A DNA stretch of 64,000 nt from Lepidurus packardi (taxonomy: Eukaryota > Arthropoda > Branchiopoda > Notostraca > Triopsidae), in the NCBI GenBank assembly GCA_023053545.1, contig JAKZAN010000002.1, positions 7,188,790 through 7,252,789 of the forward strand. Reading direction: 5' to 3'. This document shows positions 11,501 to 20,002 of the stretch, in pieces. Every line of letters starts with the position of its first letter. The stretch's first letter is position 1. The position numbers and the translations under genes were made by a program. The notes below the pieces were generated by a model, which did no database searches, was not told the DNA's origin, and was given only the letters and a program-made list of their open reading frames with translations.

Positions 11501-14500
11501 TCGACAGTTACTAATAAGTTGGAGACGCTTTTTCATTCCACGAAACTCAAGCATTTACGCACGGTGCTACCGTCGTTATATGCTGCATATGCATGGATTC
11601 AGGCAAACATGCATCACTTTGAGGAGCATGTTACCATCCCCTACGTAAGGTATTCAATGGCACAAATTCCTCACCCTAAAATTCCTTTTATAGTTGGAAC
11701 AAAAATGGAAATTAAACAATAAAATGGAAAAGCGTATTAAGGAAACGGGGGCCTTGGATTACCCCACTGTAATCCTGGATCGTGATTTGGATGATTACTG
11801 GTACCGCTATAGAATTATTGCTCACACCCCGGATGATTTAGAAATTCTGCGCGATGCAAAGATCTGTCTTCTTTGGGCTTCCAATGCTGTGACAATTGAA
11901 GCTTCGACTAACCGAAGTCCATACAAATTGCTCGAGTATCAGGTAGAAAACAAGACATCTCTGCTATAACCTAACCTAAACCATTACTTTTCGGCAGCTA
12001 GCGATGGATTCCAAATCTAAGGCTGGGAAGCAGCAGTCGTCTCATGCTACTACTGTCCTAAATTGGGCCGTAACACAAAAGGAACAAGGCAATCGCACAA
12101 CGGTACGTGCGACCAGTTTTAAACATCCTTCGGTTCCGGCGTCGAGAAAATTGCGAGCCGGACCACTAAAGTTTGAAAACATGCTGCCTACAGAAAAGAC
12201 GCACTTAGTGTTATCGTGGCTTCTGAAGGAATCGAGTCTGGACAAAGGAATTAAAAAACTAGAAAAGGCCGACAATAGCGATCTAAAATTAGATTCCCGG
12301 GCTATCTCGGATGGAGTTCTTGACCAGCGGGTTAACAAAGAATTTAACCGAGTATATACGTACCTCACACCGCAAGCCAAGATTACCGTAAAAAAGTTCA
12401 TCGCAGAAAAGCGCGGGAAAAAGCTATTTTGCTGTCCTGCATGCAGTCTACCGGCGAAAAACAAAACTGTACAGTGTGACCGATGCTTGTCATGGTTTCA
12501 TTACCTTTGTGCAACGAATTTTCACATGGCGGAGCACAAGGATAAAGACTGGTTTTGTGGAACTTGTGGAAACAGCGACGAAAGCTAAATTTTGAAAAGC
12601 CGACAATGTTTGCACTGTGTGACCTCAAATCAGAACGACGATGGTTGAGTGCTGGGATGCAACGATGGTTGCTGGGGGACGGAAGAACCGATATAGCATT
12701 GCTTTCCAACCCTTTCGGACCGTATCTTTCCAAGCCTTTCGAAGGCAAAACCTTCGGAAAACGTGTAAAATTTGTGTTGTCAGGAGGTAACGAAAAGAGT
12801 AAATAAACGGAAAATTTATTTCGGAAAAGGAGCTGCGTAAATTGTTAAAACATTTCACCGAACAGACAAGATAGATAAAAACAAGGTTAACTTATGTATT
12901 CAAAGTTTTTAGACATAAAAATTGAGAAAAATCACAAAATATGATAAAAGCACAATAAAAACCATTGAAAAAATCAAAAGCATACAATGTCCGATTAAAC
13001 TACAAATCGTAAACTGGATTACAAAAACCGGAAACACAAAAGCATGAAGAGGATCAAAAGCATGAGTAATTTTCATATACTATTTCATTCCGTCGATTAC
13101 GCCGTCGTTTACTATAACGACAAATCATTAGGATAAAGTTTTGTAATTAAAGCATTTCAGAGCGTACCAGTAAACCATAACTCCAAGTACGCAAATTACA
13201 CAAACTGCAAGAACGACGAGGCTTGTAGCCACTCGAATGTAGGTACTTTCATCTAAAGAATCGAATTTAGCATATTCTATTAAAAGAAAATGTATTACTA
13301 CCGCAATGCTCAATACGAGCATAGTAGGGTGCCAGCGGGTGCCCCGTATCTTCGTTGAAACAGACGATGTCCCCGTCGTTGGGTCCAACCATGAAGGCAC
13401 AGTCGCCATCACCAAGACACTCTTCACAATTATCAATTAAATTGCATTTTCCTGTAAGAAAAGAAAAAACGAAATTGGTAGCAAACGCCTTCACAGGAGA
13501 TGGGAGGATATACCTTCCATGGTAAACAAGCTTCGCGCTCTTAGTAAGACCACAGTAAAATGAGAAGTGGAATACGGTCATCCCAAGTACTTATATTGAA
13601 TATATAGACTGTACTTATATTGTTATATTCCGACCAATAGGGGAAATCCTTGTCCTTAAATGCACTGCGCACTCTTCACATTTACGAATCCCCTTAACTT
13701 CCCTTCCCTTTACATCACATATACGAATATTATATTTTCAATTTCGATGCTAAGCATTTATTTGCTTTGTCTGCTACATAAGTTCAAATGAAATTTTAAT
13801 AAATATAGGCATTCCATTTAGTGAACATACCCGAGTGAACCAAACTTTTGAAAATATACACACATTTGGTATATATTGCACCATTATATTAAAAAAAGAC
13901 ATTTGCAGGCAATTCTTGAACATAGGGCAACCGATAGAGTTCAAAGTTGGGAACCTGAGTTCGGTATTGTGTAGAAAAAGCCCTTTCTCATAGCATGTTC
14001 ACAGCACAAAGATAAACCACTTAATTTATTACATCAACAGGTTAAGTGTGCTATTAAATCTTATAAAAACTCTCTCAAAATAGGACGCTTATGGGGATTT
14101 CTTGAACTTGGGCTCCCCGAGTTCGAACTCGGGTTACCCGAGTTCGAACTTGGGGAGCCCAAGTTCAGTATTGCGTAGAGAAAGGACTATTCACAGCTAG
14201 TTCACGACAAAAAGATAAACCACTTAGTTTATTACATCAACAGGTTAAGTGTGCTATTAAATCTTACAAAAACTCTCTCAAAATAGGACGCTTATGGGGA
14301 TTTCTTGAACTTGGGCTCCCCGAGTTTGAACTCGGGTTACCCGAGTTCGAACTTGGGGAGCCCAAGTTCAGTTTTGCGTAGAGAAAGGACTATTCACAGC
14401 TAGTTCACGACAAAAAGATAAACCACTTAGTTTATTACATCAACAGGTTAAGTGTGCTATTAAATCTTATAAAAACTCTCTCAAAATAGGACGCTTATGG

Positions 14501-16158
14501 GGATTTCTTGAACTTGGGCTCCCCGAGTTCGAACTCGGGTTACCCGAGTTCGAACTTGGGGAGCCCAAGTTCAGTATTGCGTAGAGAAAGGACTATTCAC
14601 AGCTAGTTCACGACAAAAAGATAAACCACTTAATTTATTACATCAATAAGCTTATTATTTTATACAATTTTACGAAAGGTCTCTCAAACTTTTTAAAATC
14701 ATAAGCAAGATTTTTATTCAATCAAATTTTACAATATTGTCTCAATTCTTGAACAATATAGGGCTATTACCGATAGAGTTCTAACTTTTGGGAACCCGAG
14801 TTCGGTATTGTGTAGAAAAAGCCCCTTCTCATAGCATGTTCACAGCACAAAGATAAACCACTTAATTTATTACATCAACAGGTTAAAGTGTGCTATTAAA
14901 TCTTATAAAAACTCTCTCAAAACATGACGCTTATGGGGAATTCTTGAGCTATATGTTTACCCAATAGTTCGAACTTATGCTGGGTAGCTCAAGTTCAGTA
15001 TTATGTAGAGAGAGCACTTTTTCCATCGCATTTTCAGAACAAAAAGAAACCAGTTAATTAATTTCATCAAGTTTATTATTCTATCAGATGTATCGATTTT
15101 ATTTAATACGCGAATACAAAGAGACCGAGCAACGCGGTCTCCTTTTCTTAACAACAACAAAAAAGTTTATTAACACTTTATTCACTATTTTAACTGCATG
15201 AACAATACATGAAACGCAACGGTGTAATCACTAAGAAAGGGTTACATTCACAAGTACAAACTTGAATAGAAAGTAGGAGATTTGACACAACGAAGGTCTA
15301 TGTTTGGATGTCGAATGAGAAGTTTTAAGCATCCTTCGATTTCTATGAAATATATAAATACAAAATACATTTAAAATGAATCTGTGTCTGTCTAAGTTAA
15401 GTAACTTCACATAAGTTCACTAAATCTTTTCCGTTAAAAGAGATACCATTTGTTTATATTTTTGTTCACGGGTTGAATAAAGAAAGAATAACAATTTTAA
15501 CAAGCTTTATACCGGAGAGAAAATACAATTAACAGCGACTCCAACGGATCATGTTTGCAAGTAGATAAAGTCACATCCAAAGCTACACCCTTCTTTTGGA
15601 AAATGCCACGCCTCTGCAAAATGTTCACGTCAAATATAAAGTTCATACTTTTAAGCATCGAACTTGGGCAGATGCCTCGCGTCCCAAGTTCAGTGTCTAC
15701 CCAAGTACGAACTTGGGCTGCCCGAGCTCGAACTCGGGCAGATATCGAACTTGGGTCGCAACACCTTATGTTGAACAGATCTCTTTATCGACGAGGGCAA
15801 GAAATCCTACGCTGCTTTGGGTTACCGTCGTTTCAGTATTTTCGCGCTCTTTCAAATCATGTTTTCACGTATAGCTCGAGACGCAATTAACAAAGGCAAA
15901 GAACGCAAATTAGGTGGCGACTTAAAAGGCGATGGCTTTCAAAACGGAGGTCTAATGGTAGTAGACAAAGGTGGAAAGCTCCTTTACCATTTTCGACAAG
16001 ACAACCCAGCGGATCACGCCACCAACGCGGATATTCTGAAAGCTCTCAATCTTCCTCTTGAACCGGCTAGTTCTGGCACGTCCCCTTCTGCTTCATCCCC
16101 CAAGGAAGCTTCAGAATGCACTGAAACTTGCAGCTTTACTCCCAAACCCAAAGCTTAG
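2564..16158 (+). CDS. SELENOU: Selenoprotein U, PRXL2B-like thioredoxin-fold redox protein, split by a 12.8-kb intronic element
   Basis: Three exons (2564-2617, 2673-2877, 15779-16158) join in phase to 212 residues. Exon 2 reads CVLFFMRRFG, then TGA, then VFC-R, placing TGA (2739-2741, codon 41) at the first position of the CxxC of the PRXL2/FAM213 (SelU) family. Identity resumes straight after it (GVQEFVQGEFFKG, then across the junction DLFIDEGKKSY, GGDLKGDGFQNGG), so TGA is best read as selenocysteine, giving UxxC. Mammalian PRXL2B reduces prostamide and prostaglandin H2 using thioredoxin. The protein ends in a Ser/Pro-rich tail. Intron 2 is 12,901 bp, nearly all mobile element. A SECIS-like hairpin lies 82 bp after the stop. 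The alternative, a pseudogene, fits poorly because no other lesion is seen. Confidence 0.88.
2739..2741 (+). other. In-frame TGA, predicted selenocysteine codon
   Basis: The TGA lies between GGC (Gly) and GTG-TTT-TGT-CGG (Val-Phe-Cys-Arg), in the redox-active position of SelU/PRXL2 proteins. It is the only stop in frame from 2564 to 16158 on the spliced message. The Cys at codon 44 would pair with Sec 41. Confidence 0.85.
2929..2942. repeat. Left terminal inverted repeat
   Basis: Fourteen bases identical to the reverse complement of 15749-15762, preceded by the direct repeat ACCTT. Two palindromes centred on TTCGAA follow at 2952-2971 and 2973-2992, sharing their core with the internal repeats of the element. 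Confidence 0.85.
2993..3479. other. Left outer noncoding part of the element
   Basis: About 490 bp of AT-rich sequence between the subterminal palindromes and the 3' end of the env-like gene. No ORF, tandem repeat or clear signal was found. Confidence 0.5.
3480..5439 (-). pseudogene. Envelope/fusion-protein-like gene (errantivirus Env / baculovirus F type), frameshifted
   Basis: Read on the minus strand this is an Env-like protein spread over four overlapping reading segments: 5020-5439, 4308-5087, 3758-4360 and 3480-3731. A furin-type site RKKR (5031-5042) is followed at once by a Gly- and hydrophobic-rich stretch as in the fusion peptides of this class, then a helical region, a Cys-containing ectodomain, and near 3560-3640 one transmembrane segment with a short basic tail. 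Frame changes near 5060, 4400 and 3770 break it; the last lies in an A-run. The first roughly 50 codons of the upstream segment come from the TTCGAA palindrome repeat, so the true N-terminus is unclear. Family membership rests on the cleavage site and the order of parts. No gag or pol lies beside it. Confidence 0.75.
5763..6016. repeat. 203-bp tandem unit with 51-bp palindromes, left arm
   Basis: Near-perfect 51-bp palindromes at 5763-5813 and 5966-6016 each contain two TTCGAA-centred inverted repeats bounded by GGGCTCCC and GAGCCC. They repeat with a period of 203 bp. A diverged copy lies at about 5326-5378. Each could form a strong cruciform or hairpin. Confidence 0.85.
6606..7072 (+). CDS. 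PSI-like one-pass membrane protein, left-arm copy
   Basis: Four short exons (6606-6612, 6675-6824, 6874-6958, 7015-7072) join in phase to 99 residues. The N-terminal half has the cysteine pattern C-x5-C-x2-C-x5-C (CNLIDNCEECLGDGDC), resembling PSI domains such as that of PTTG1IP. Then come a hydrophobic segment (LVVLAVCVICVLGVMVYW) and a basic tail starting CKRRRNRRNE. No signal peptide is visible, so an upstream exon may be missing. Small introns and a receptor-like layout suggest capture from a host gene. Its role in the element is unknown. An exact mirror copy lies at 13054-13520. Confidence 0.65.
7567..7812 (+). promoter_or_regulatory. Start of the unique core and upstream region of the integrase gene
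   Basis: A 38-bp inverted repeat (AAAATTG-GAGCGAA ... TTCGCTC-CAATTTT, about 7571-7608) lies just inside the arm boundary and about 200 bp before the first ATG. It could be an operator or promoter element of the integrase gene. That role is inferred from position only. Confidence 0.4.
7813..12588 (+). CDS. Ginger/KRBA2-type integrase-transposase with CXC clusters and PHD finger
   Basis: Sixteen exons (7813-8172, 8225-8368, 8427-8638, 8698-8875, 8946-9178, 9258-9500, 9589-10210, 10267-10419, 10487-10615, 10664-10786, 10852-11007, 11074-11148, 11213-11446, 11508-11644, 11694-11942, 11998-12588) join in phase except at one spot, giving about 1,279 residues. In order: a His/Cys zinc-binding part ending CPYC; a DDE core with YVDLASRFHILWP, LQTDNGTEF and HPQSQGVVERANAE; a C-terminal domain like that of KRBA2 integrases (LEVGNHVTVLIP, HGVLRESYTENQ); about five CXC clusters of C-x-C-x3-C type; and a PHD finger (CCPAC...CDRC...WFHYLC...WFCGTC). 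It should cut and join the element ends in the nucleus. An A7 run at 8532-8538 needs a -1 shift, so it is either inactive or recoded. Confidence 0.85.
8532..8538 (+). other. A7 run with -1 frame change inside the integrase core
   Basis: Before the run the frame encodes YVDLASRFHILWPMRK. After it the frame holding LQTDNGTEFRD is in register only after a -1 shift (one A missing relative to an intact frame). The zero frame meets TGA 11 codons after the run. This may be a one-base deletion or a slippery site. Confidence 0.7.
9263..9450 (+). repeat. 114-bp in-frame direct duplication in the integrase linker
   Basis: The block encoding EPEEDPFALASTSTANPV starts at 9263 and again at 9377, 38 codons later, with almost no change. 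It lies in an acidic, Ser/Thr-rich linker between the DDE core and the C-terminal domain. Confidence 0.85.
13054..13520 (-). CDS. PSI-like one-pass membrane protein, right-arm copy
   Basis: Mirror of the gene at 6606-7072, with the same exon structure and no amino-acid difference seen in the reading frames compared. Both copies are intact, which implies recent duplication or gene conversion between the arms. It is transcribed towards the integrase gene. Product features are as in the left copy: PSI-like Cys cluster, one membrane segment, basic tail. Confidence 0.65.
14110..14566. repeat. 203-bp tandem unit with 51-bp palindromes, right arm (three copies)
   Basis: Palindromes at 14110-14160, 14313-14363 and 14516-14566, spaced exactly 203 bp. 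A further decayed palindrome lies near 14960-14995. The left arm has two full copies, so unit number changed after the arms were formed. Confidence 0.85.
14947..15748. other. Right outer noncoding part of the element
   Basis: About 800 bp between the inverted-repeat arm and the right terminus. It holds a decayed TTCGAA palindrome near 14960-14995 and scattered CCAAGTTC/GAACTTGGG half-palindromes at 15658-15745. No gene was recognised. It is much shorter than the left outer part, which holds the env-like gene. Confidence 0.55.
15749..15762. repeat. Right terminal inverted repeat
   Basis: Mirror of the left end, followed by ACCTT at 15763-15767. A near-palindrome CCCGAGCTCGAACTCGGG lies just inside at 15721-15738, matching the subterminal palindromes of the left end. 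Confidence 0.85.
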
Positions 16159-16240
16159 ATGTCTCTTACCTTTGGTTTTACTTTATACATGTAGATATAA
16201 TTTACCTTGTTTTTAAGATTGTGATTAAATAAGTCTGAAT

Positions 16241-16309
16241 CAGCTCTTATGAAAATCAAGTCGTTAATTTTGTATATGCAAGTCGTCTTGATTGGATGTT
16301 AAAAGGCTG
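16241..16309 (+). promoter_or_regulatory. Predicted SECIS element (type II-like) in the SelU 3' UTR
   Basis: The lower stem pairs CAGC (16241-16244) with GCTG (16306-16309), followed by T-rich/A-rich pairs. Next comes ATGA at 16249-16252 opposite GGAT at 16294-16297, the expected UGA/GA quartet. Helix II pairs AATCAAG (16254-16260) with CTTGATT (16287-16293), one T-T mismatch, then CG/CG. The unpaired AA falls at 16266-16267, 13 nt after ATGA. A short extra stem (TTTG with CAAG) above it makes a type II shape. Folded by eye only; eukaryotic SECIS elements recruit SBP2 and eEFSec to recode UGA. Confidence 0.75.
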
Positions 16310-16364
16310 TTTTCTATCTTGTTTGTACACCAAAATACGGGTTAATAAATTACAATAAAAAAAA

Positions 16365-17774
16365 CTACGGCTTCGTTAATCTATTCGTGTCACTCATTAA
16401 TAAAACTTCATCCGGTGTAAGGTGGCTTTGACGCACTTGTCGCGAACTTATGATAAAAGTGTCTTCTGCCACTTGCACCGGTCCAGATCGTTGCGGCCGA
16501 AAGCGCATGCGGGTACGTTTTAATGAATAGTGATAACCCGTCCATGTATACCTAATGAAACCAGTTAACATAATATGTAGAAAAAAAATCTGCTATTTTC
16601 GCTCTTTATCCCCCCACCCCTCGATTATGTTCGTACCAGTTGATGCCGTCTCCAAAACTTCGATGATCTCCACCTAAATACCACCCATTGAGATTAGCGT
16701 CATGGCAATTCCCGTACCACCAGCCTCCCTATTATTATAAAATGATTAGGATCACATCTTTTATCCACAAAATCATTTCCGTTTTACTTTATAGAGCCTC
16801 GCGCAACTCCTGTCCATGAAATCGCCTTCTCGGCTGTCATTATCCACGTCAAAAGTGGAAAAGGCCAGCCCGTTATGACTACTGAGGGAGTCTCCAGCGT
16901 TGCCGTAATAAGACCCTTGGTGATATAACCCATACTTCTCTTTCTCAGAACCAATCCGGAAAGAGAGGTAGCGAGCAATGCGTTTATTGCCGCTCCAATC
17001 TTCCAAATCGATCGCCAGCTCGTAACGAGTCTTATTATCCACGTTCGTGAGCGCTGACAACAGTATATTACCTAGCCAATATTCCCTATCAAAATCACCA
17101 AATCCCACCTAAATAATTACAAAATTCAAATAAAAATTGATTTTCGAAATAGAATTTGGTTTTAGACCTTGTAATCGTCCCAAGATCGCGCAAAATTCTC
17201 ATGAGGCTCCACATCATCTCGGACCTGGAGCTCTGTCCAGCCTCCTCCTTCACTTTCCATGTCACAAAACACTTTCCACGGTCCTTGGCTCAAATTCGGG
17301 GGGTGAATCAAGTAAATCCCGGATTTGCTTGCTTTTTGCTCCTTTTGGATATCATGACAACTTTTCCCTACGTAAAAATCCCCTTCTAATTAAAAAAAAA
17401 CTAATTAGCCAGAAGCCTCACCCAAAATTAAGCTCTATACTTGTGTAATCTAATATCGGACGTGTTTTTGTCCCACTAGCCTTCAATAATGCTCCAGAAG
17501 GCCTAGTATTGTACTGCCGACTGGAAGTTGACACGTTCAACAGTTCAGTTATCACTTCTTGCACTAATTGGCGAGCAGGACCGCGTTTGAAGAGCAAATC
17601 TGGTCCCGCGGAATTTCTGTCCAAGATCCCATTTATATTTTTTACCCCTTCGTCCTTCAAAATTAAAATAAAATCATTCTCAACTGGAGTTATTTTACTT
17701 ATACTTACGTGTGTAGGATCAGCTTGAATGTAAATTAATCCAATAATGCCCAAATAGGCCACCGGATACTTCAT
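16365..17774 (-). CDS. Secreted fibrinogen-related domain (FReD) protein
   Basis: Six exons (17709-17774, 17441-17654, 17168-17367, 16788-17108, 16637-16728, 16365-16551) give 359 residues. It begins with a signal peptide ([18 protein letters not shown]), then about 90 residues without a known domain, then a full fibrinogen C-terminal domain: [24 protein letters not shown], the calcium-loop-like [25 protein letters not shown] and [15 protein letters not shown]. Such proteins (ficolin or tachylectin type) bind acetylated sugars in arthropod immunity or adhesion. A Ser/Thr-rich tail follows the domain. It is convergent with the SelU gene, whose hairpin ends 55 bp from this stop. The exact ligand is unknown. 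Confidence 0.9.
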
Positions 17775-17984
17775 GATCTCGCCCAGGGTCCTTCTGAGAC
17801 GATAATGGCAAGTTTTGGACCTTAGAAGAGTAGTTTAAGTCGGGCAAAACGTCGTGCATGGCCAGCGATCTAAAGAGAGTACATCATAAAGCTCTAGTCC
17901 AGTGGCATACTGACCCCATTTGCCTGCACATTAACATGAACGCCTTTGAATTTATCAAAAATAGTGTATTTCTTCTTTTTTATA

Positions 17985-20002
17985 TCACAGATTCATTTTA
18001 CTACCAATTTTTTCTAGGTCATCATAATCCTCAATAATAAAATCTTCCTCTTCTTCATTCAAGTGATCCACTATCTCTATTTGCGAGGCGGTAAAACCAC
18101 CATCTGTGCATTGTTCCTCCACTTCCTGGTTCTGTTCTTCTTCAAACCTAGGAAACATTCACAAAAAGTTAAGATACTTGAAATGTTTTACATTCTTTTA
18201 GATTTACTGTTTGTCCCATCGTATTCCTTTGAATAACCCCAGCTCTTTCGCATGAAAATGTCCCAATTTGGCGGCAAAAGGCAACAATTCCGTAACGAGC
18301 ACCTCTGTTGGGTAAATCCAAGGAAACCCAAGGCAATTCTTCTTCAATTTTCCTAATTGGGCAAAGGACTCCGCTTGAATCCCATTATAAGGCGATTTTC
18401 GTATAGGACACCATCCAGGGCCCACACTAACTGATTCCGCCTGTCGCATCATCCCCAAGCATGAAATCCACCACGCATATGGCTCCACTGTATTGGCGTT
18501 CTGAAAAAAGGAAAAGAACTTAATTTATTTTAAGACGATTCAAATTTAGACTGGGTTTGCATACATCGAATTTGTGGCTTATCAAAGCGTCAACATGGCT
18601 CAAAAGATCGATGCTTGCGAAGGTTTTTTCCATACTGGAGCGAAACTGGGGGTAATTTTGCTGCAGAAAAAGAGTTAAGGTCGCGGCCGACAAGGAAGAA
18701 CTGGCTTTATCGTAGGTATCCTGAGCAATTGCTGTAGCGCGGGAGTCCAAATCGCCCTTATAGTGCAAGATTTTCCCAACGATATGTAGCACACCCAAAG
18801 ACATGTCACGAATTGGGTTGGCAAACTCCTTCGATTCCTGAGTTTGGCTAGAAGGGGAACTAAGCAAAGATTGACTTCGTTTTCGGCTTGAAAATGTTCT
18901 GACACCCTTAGACACGAACTTCTGGTCCCTATGAGCCCATTCCAATTGGTTGACAGCATAACGAATGTCTCCTTGTGCTTCCGTGGCCAACTGATGGATT
19001 TGGTTCGGACTTAATCTGAAGACCGCGCTAGATTGGGATTTATTCGATGTGCAATACTTGTTGTGAGCCGCTAAGATGCGATTTAACGCTTTGCTGAGAA
19101 GAGTTACGGCGCTGGGATTGAACCTACGGTGACAAATTTATTGAATCTGACAACTTTCTTGTTCAATAGTTAGCTTTTACTTGATGCAACTGGTTTCAAC
19201 GCCTGGAGGCACTTCGAAGTGGCGAAGAAAATCGTTTTTCCCTTCATCGGACTCAGTCAGTACAAGGATCAAACCCGCCTGGCAATTCGTGGAAGAAAAG
19301 TAACGCCTGATTAAAAAACAACAACGTTTTTAGAAGTTCTGCAAGCTTTGTCCGGTGTGTATGTTTACTTCAGGAGGTCCGTGAGTTGTTTAGGTTGCAC
19401 TAGGATCGTATTGGGAAGATCTTTGAGTAGGATTATCTGCTGAATTTTTTTCTCGGGTTTTGACTTTGATCTGGCAAACGCTTGCGACAAGCTGTCGTTC
19501 ATGGGAACGCAAGTCACGTCTTCATTGGCGAGAGTGATATCGCAATAACGACTGCTTTTGAGCAGAAAATCCCAAAACTGGGTCATTTGATTGTCAACTA
19601 CAGTAGAAAGTAAAAAAAAAATACAGAAATTACTAAACACAATAAGAGTTTACTTGCAAGAAGCCGGTAAGAGGAGTCATAGCAATCGTCGGATTTGTTG
19701 ACTTGATGTGTAGAAATGGGATTGGACCACTCAGTGAGGTCAACCCCGGCTTCTTGACATAATATTCGAATGGAAGTTGTTTTGCCACAACCAGCGGGTC
19801 CACGTGCGATCAGCAAACCAGGTGTCTTAAATAAAGTTTTTACTTGAGGTACATTTTACTTTCTGATTTCTGATACGAACTTCATAAAACTATACAAACT
19901 TACGAGTGATTGTTGATTGATCCATTGTCTGATTTCATCCAGCTTCTTCTTGTGTACAGCCAAATCGCCACTATTTTGAGGCCCATATTTGAGGCTCCAC
20001 AT
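17985..20002 (-). CDS. RAD17: RAD17 checkpoint clamp loader
   Basis: Seven exons (19904-20002, 19654-19825, 19369-19597, 19181-19306, 18565-19123, 18208-18500, 17985-18147) join in phase to 546 residues. The N-terminus carries LAVHKKKLDEI, the RAD17 signature before the ATPase, and Walker A reads GPAGCGKTT. The rest matches the RFC-like AAA+ fold and its helical part (GDIRYAVNQLEW). The acidic tail ends with FIIEDYDD, which resembles the C-terminal iVERYDS motif that binds the 9-1-1 clamp. RAD17 with RFC2-5 loads RAD9-RAD1-HUS1 at damaged DNA. It starts only a few residues before the usual WVDKY-like position, so a further 5' exon is possible. Confidence 0.9.

Larger units (their letters stand above)
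12560..14946. repeat. Right arm of the long internal inverted repeat
   Basis: Reverse complement of 5383-7566 with one extra 203-bp unit (2,387 bp in total). Its inner edge begins inside the last codons of the PHD finger of the integrase gene, so the 3' end of that gene is also copied, out of context, at 7538-7566. Confidence 0.92.
2929..15762. mobile_element. 12.8-kb Ginger/KRBA2-type integrase DNA transposon in the SelU intron
   Basis: The ends are perfect 14-bp inverted repeats (GTTGCGACCCAAGT at 2929-2942, its complement at 15749-15762), flanked by direct repeats ACCTT at 2924-2928 and 15763-15767. The same bases can be read as TGTTGCG...CGCAACA ends with a CCT duplication. Removing it leaves a 62-bp intron, the local norm. 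Contents in order: broken env-like gene (-), internal inverted-repeat arm with a PSI/TM gene, the integrase-CXC-PHD gene (+), and the second arm with a mirrored PSI/TM gene. A DDE integrase without RT or LTRs, plus TIRs, suggests the Ginger group, although Ginger usually makes 4-bp duplications. Polinton is unlikely because no polymerase B or capsid gene is seen. Confidence 0.88.

Noticed and set aside
12625..12858. Reading frames repeated in both arms at 7268-7570 and 12555-12858
   Set aside because: Arise from the copied arm sequence and PHD exon end; no domain and no splice partners.
2929..15762. Element as a retrovirus, errantivirus or Polinton
   Set aside because: No LTR, gag, protease or reverse transcriptase, and no DNA polymerase B, capsid or ATPase gene could be found; the ends are short inverted repeats.
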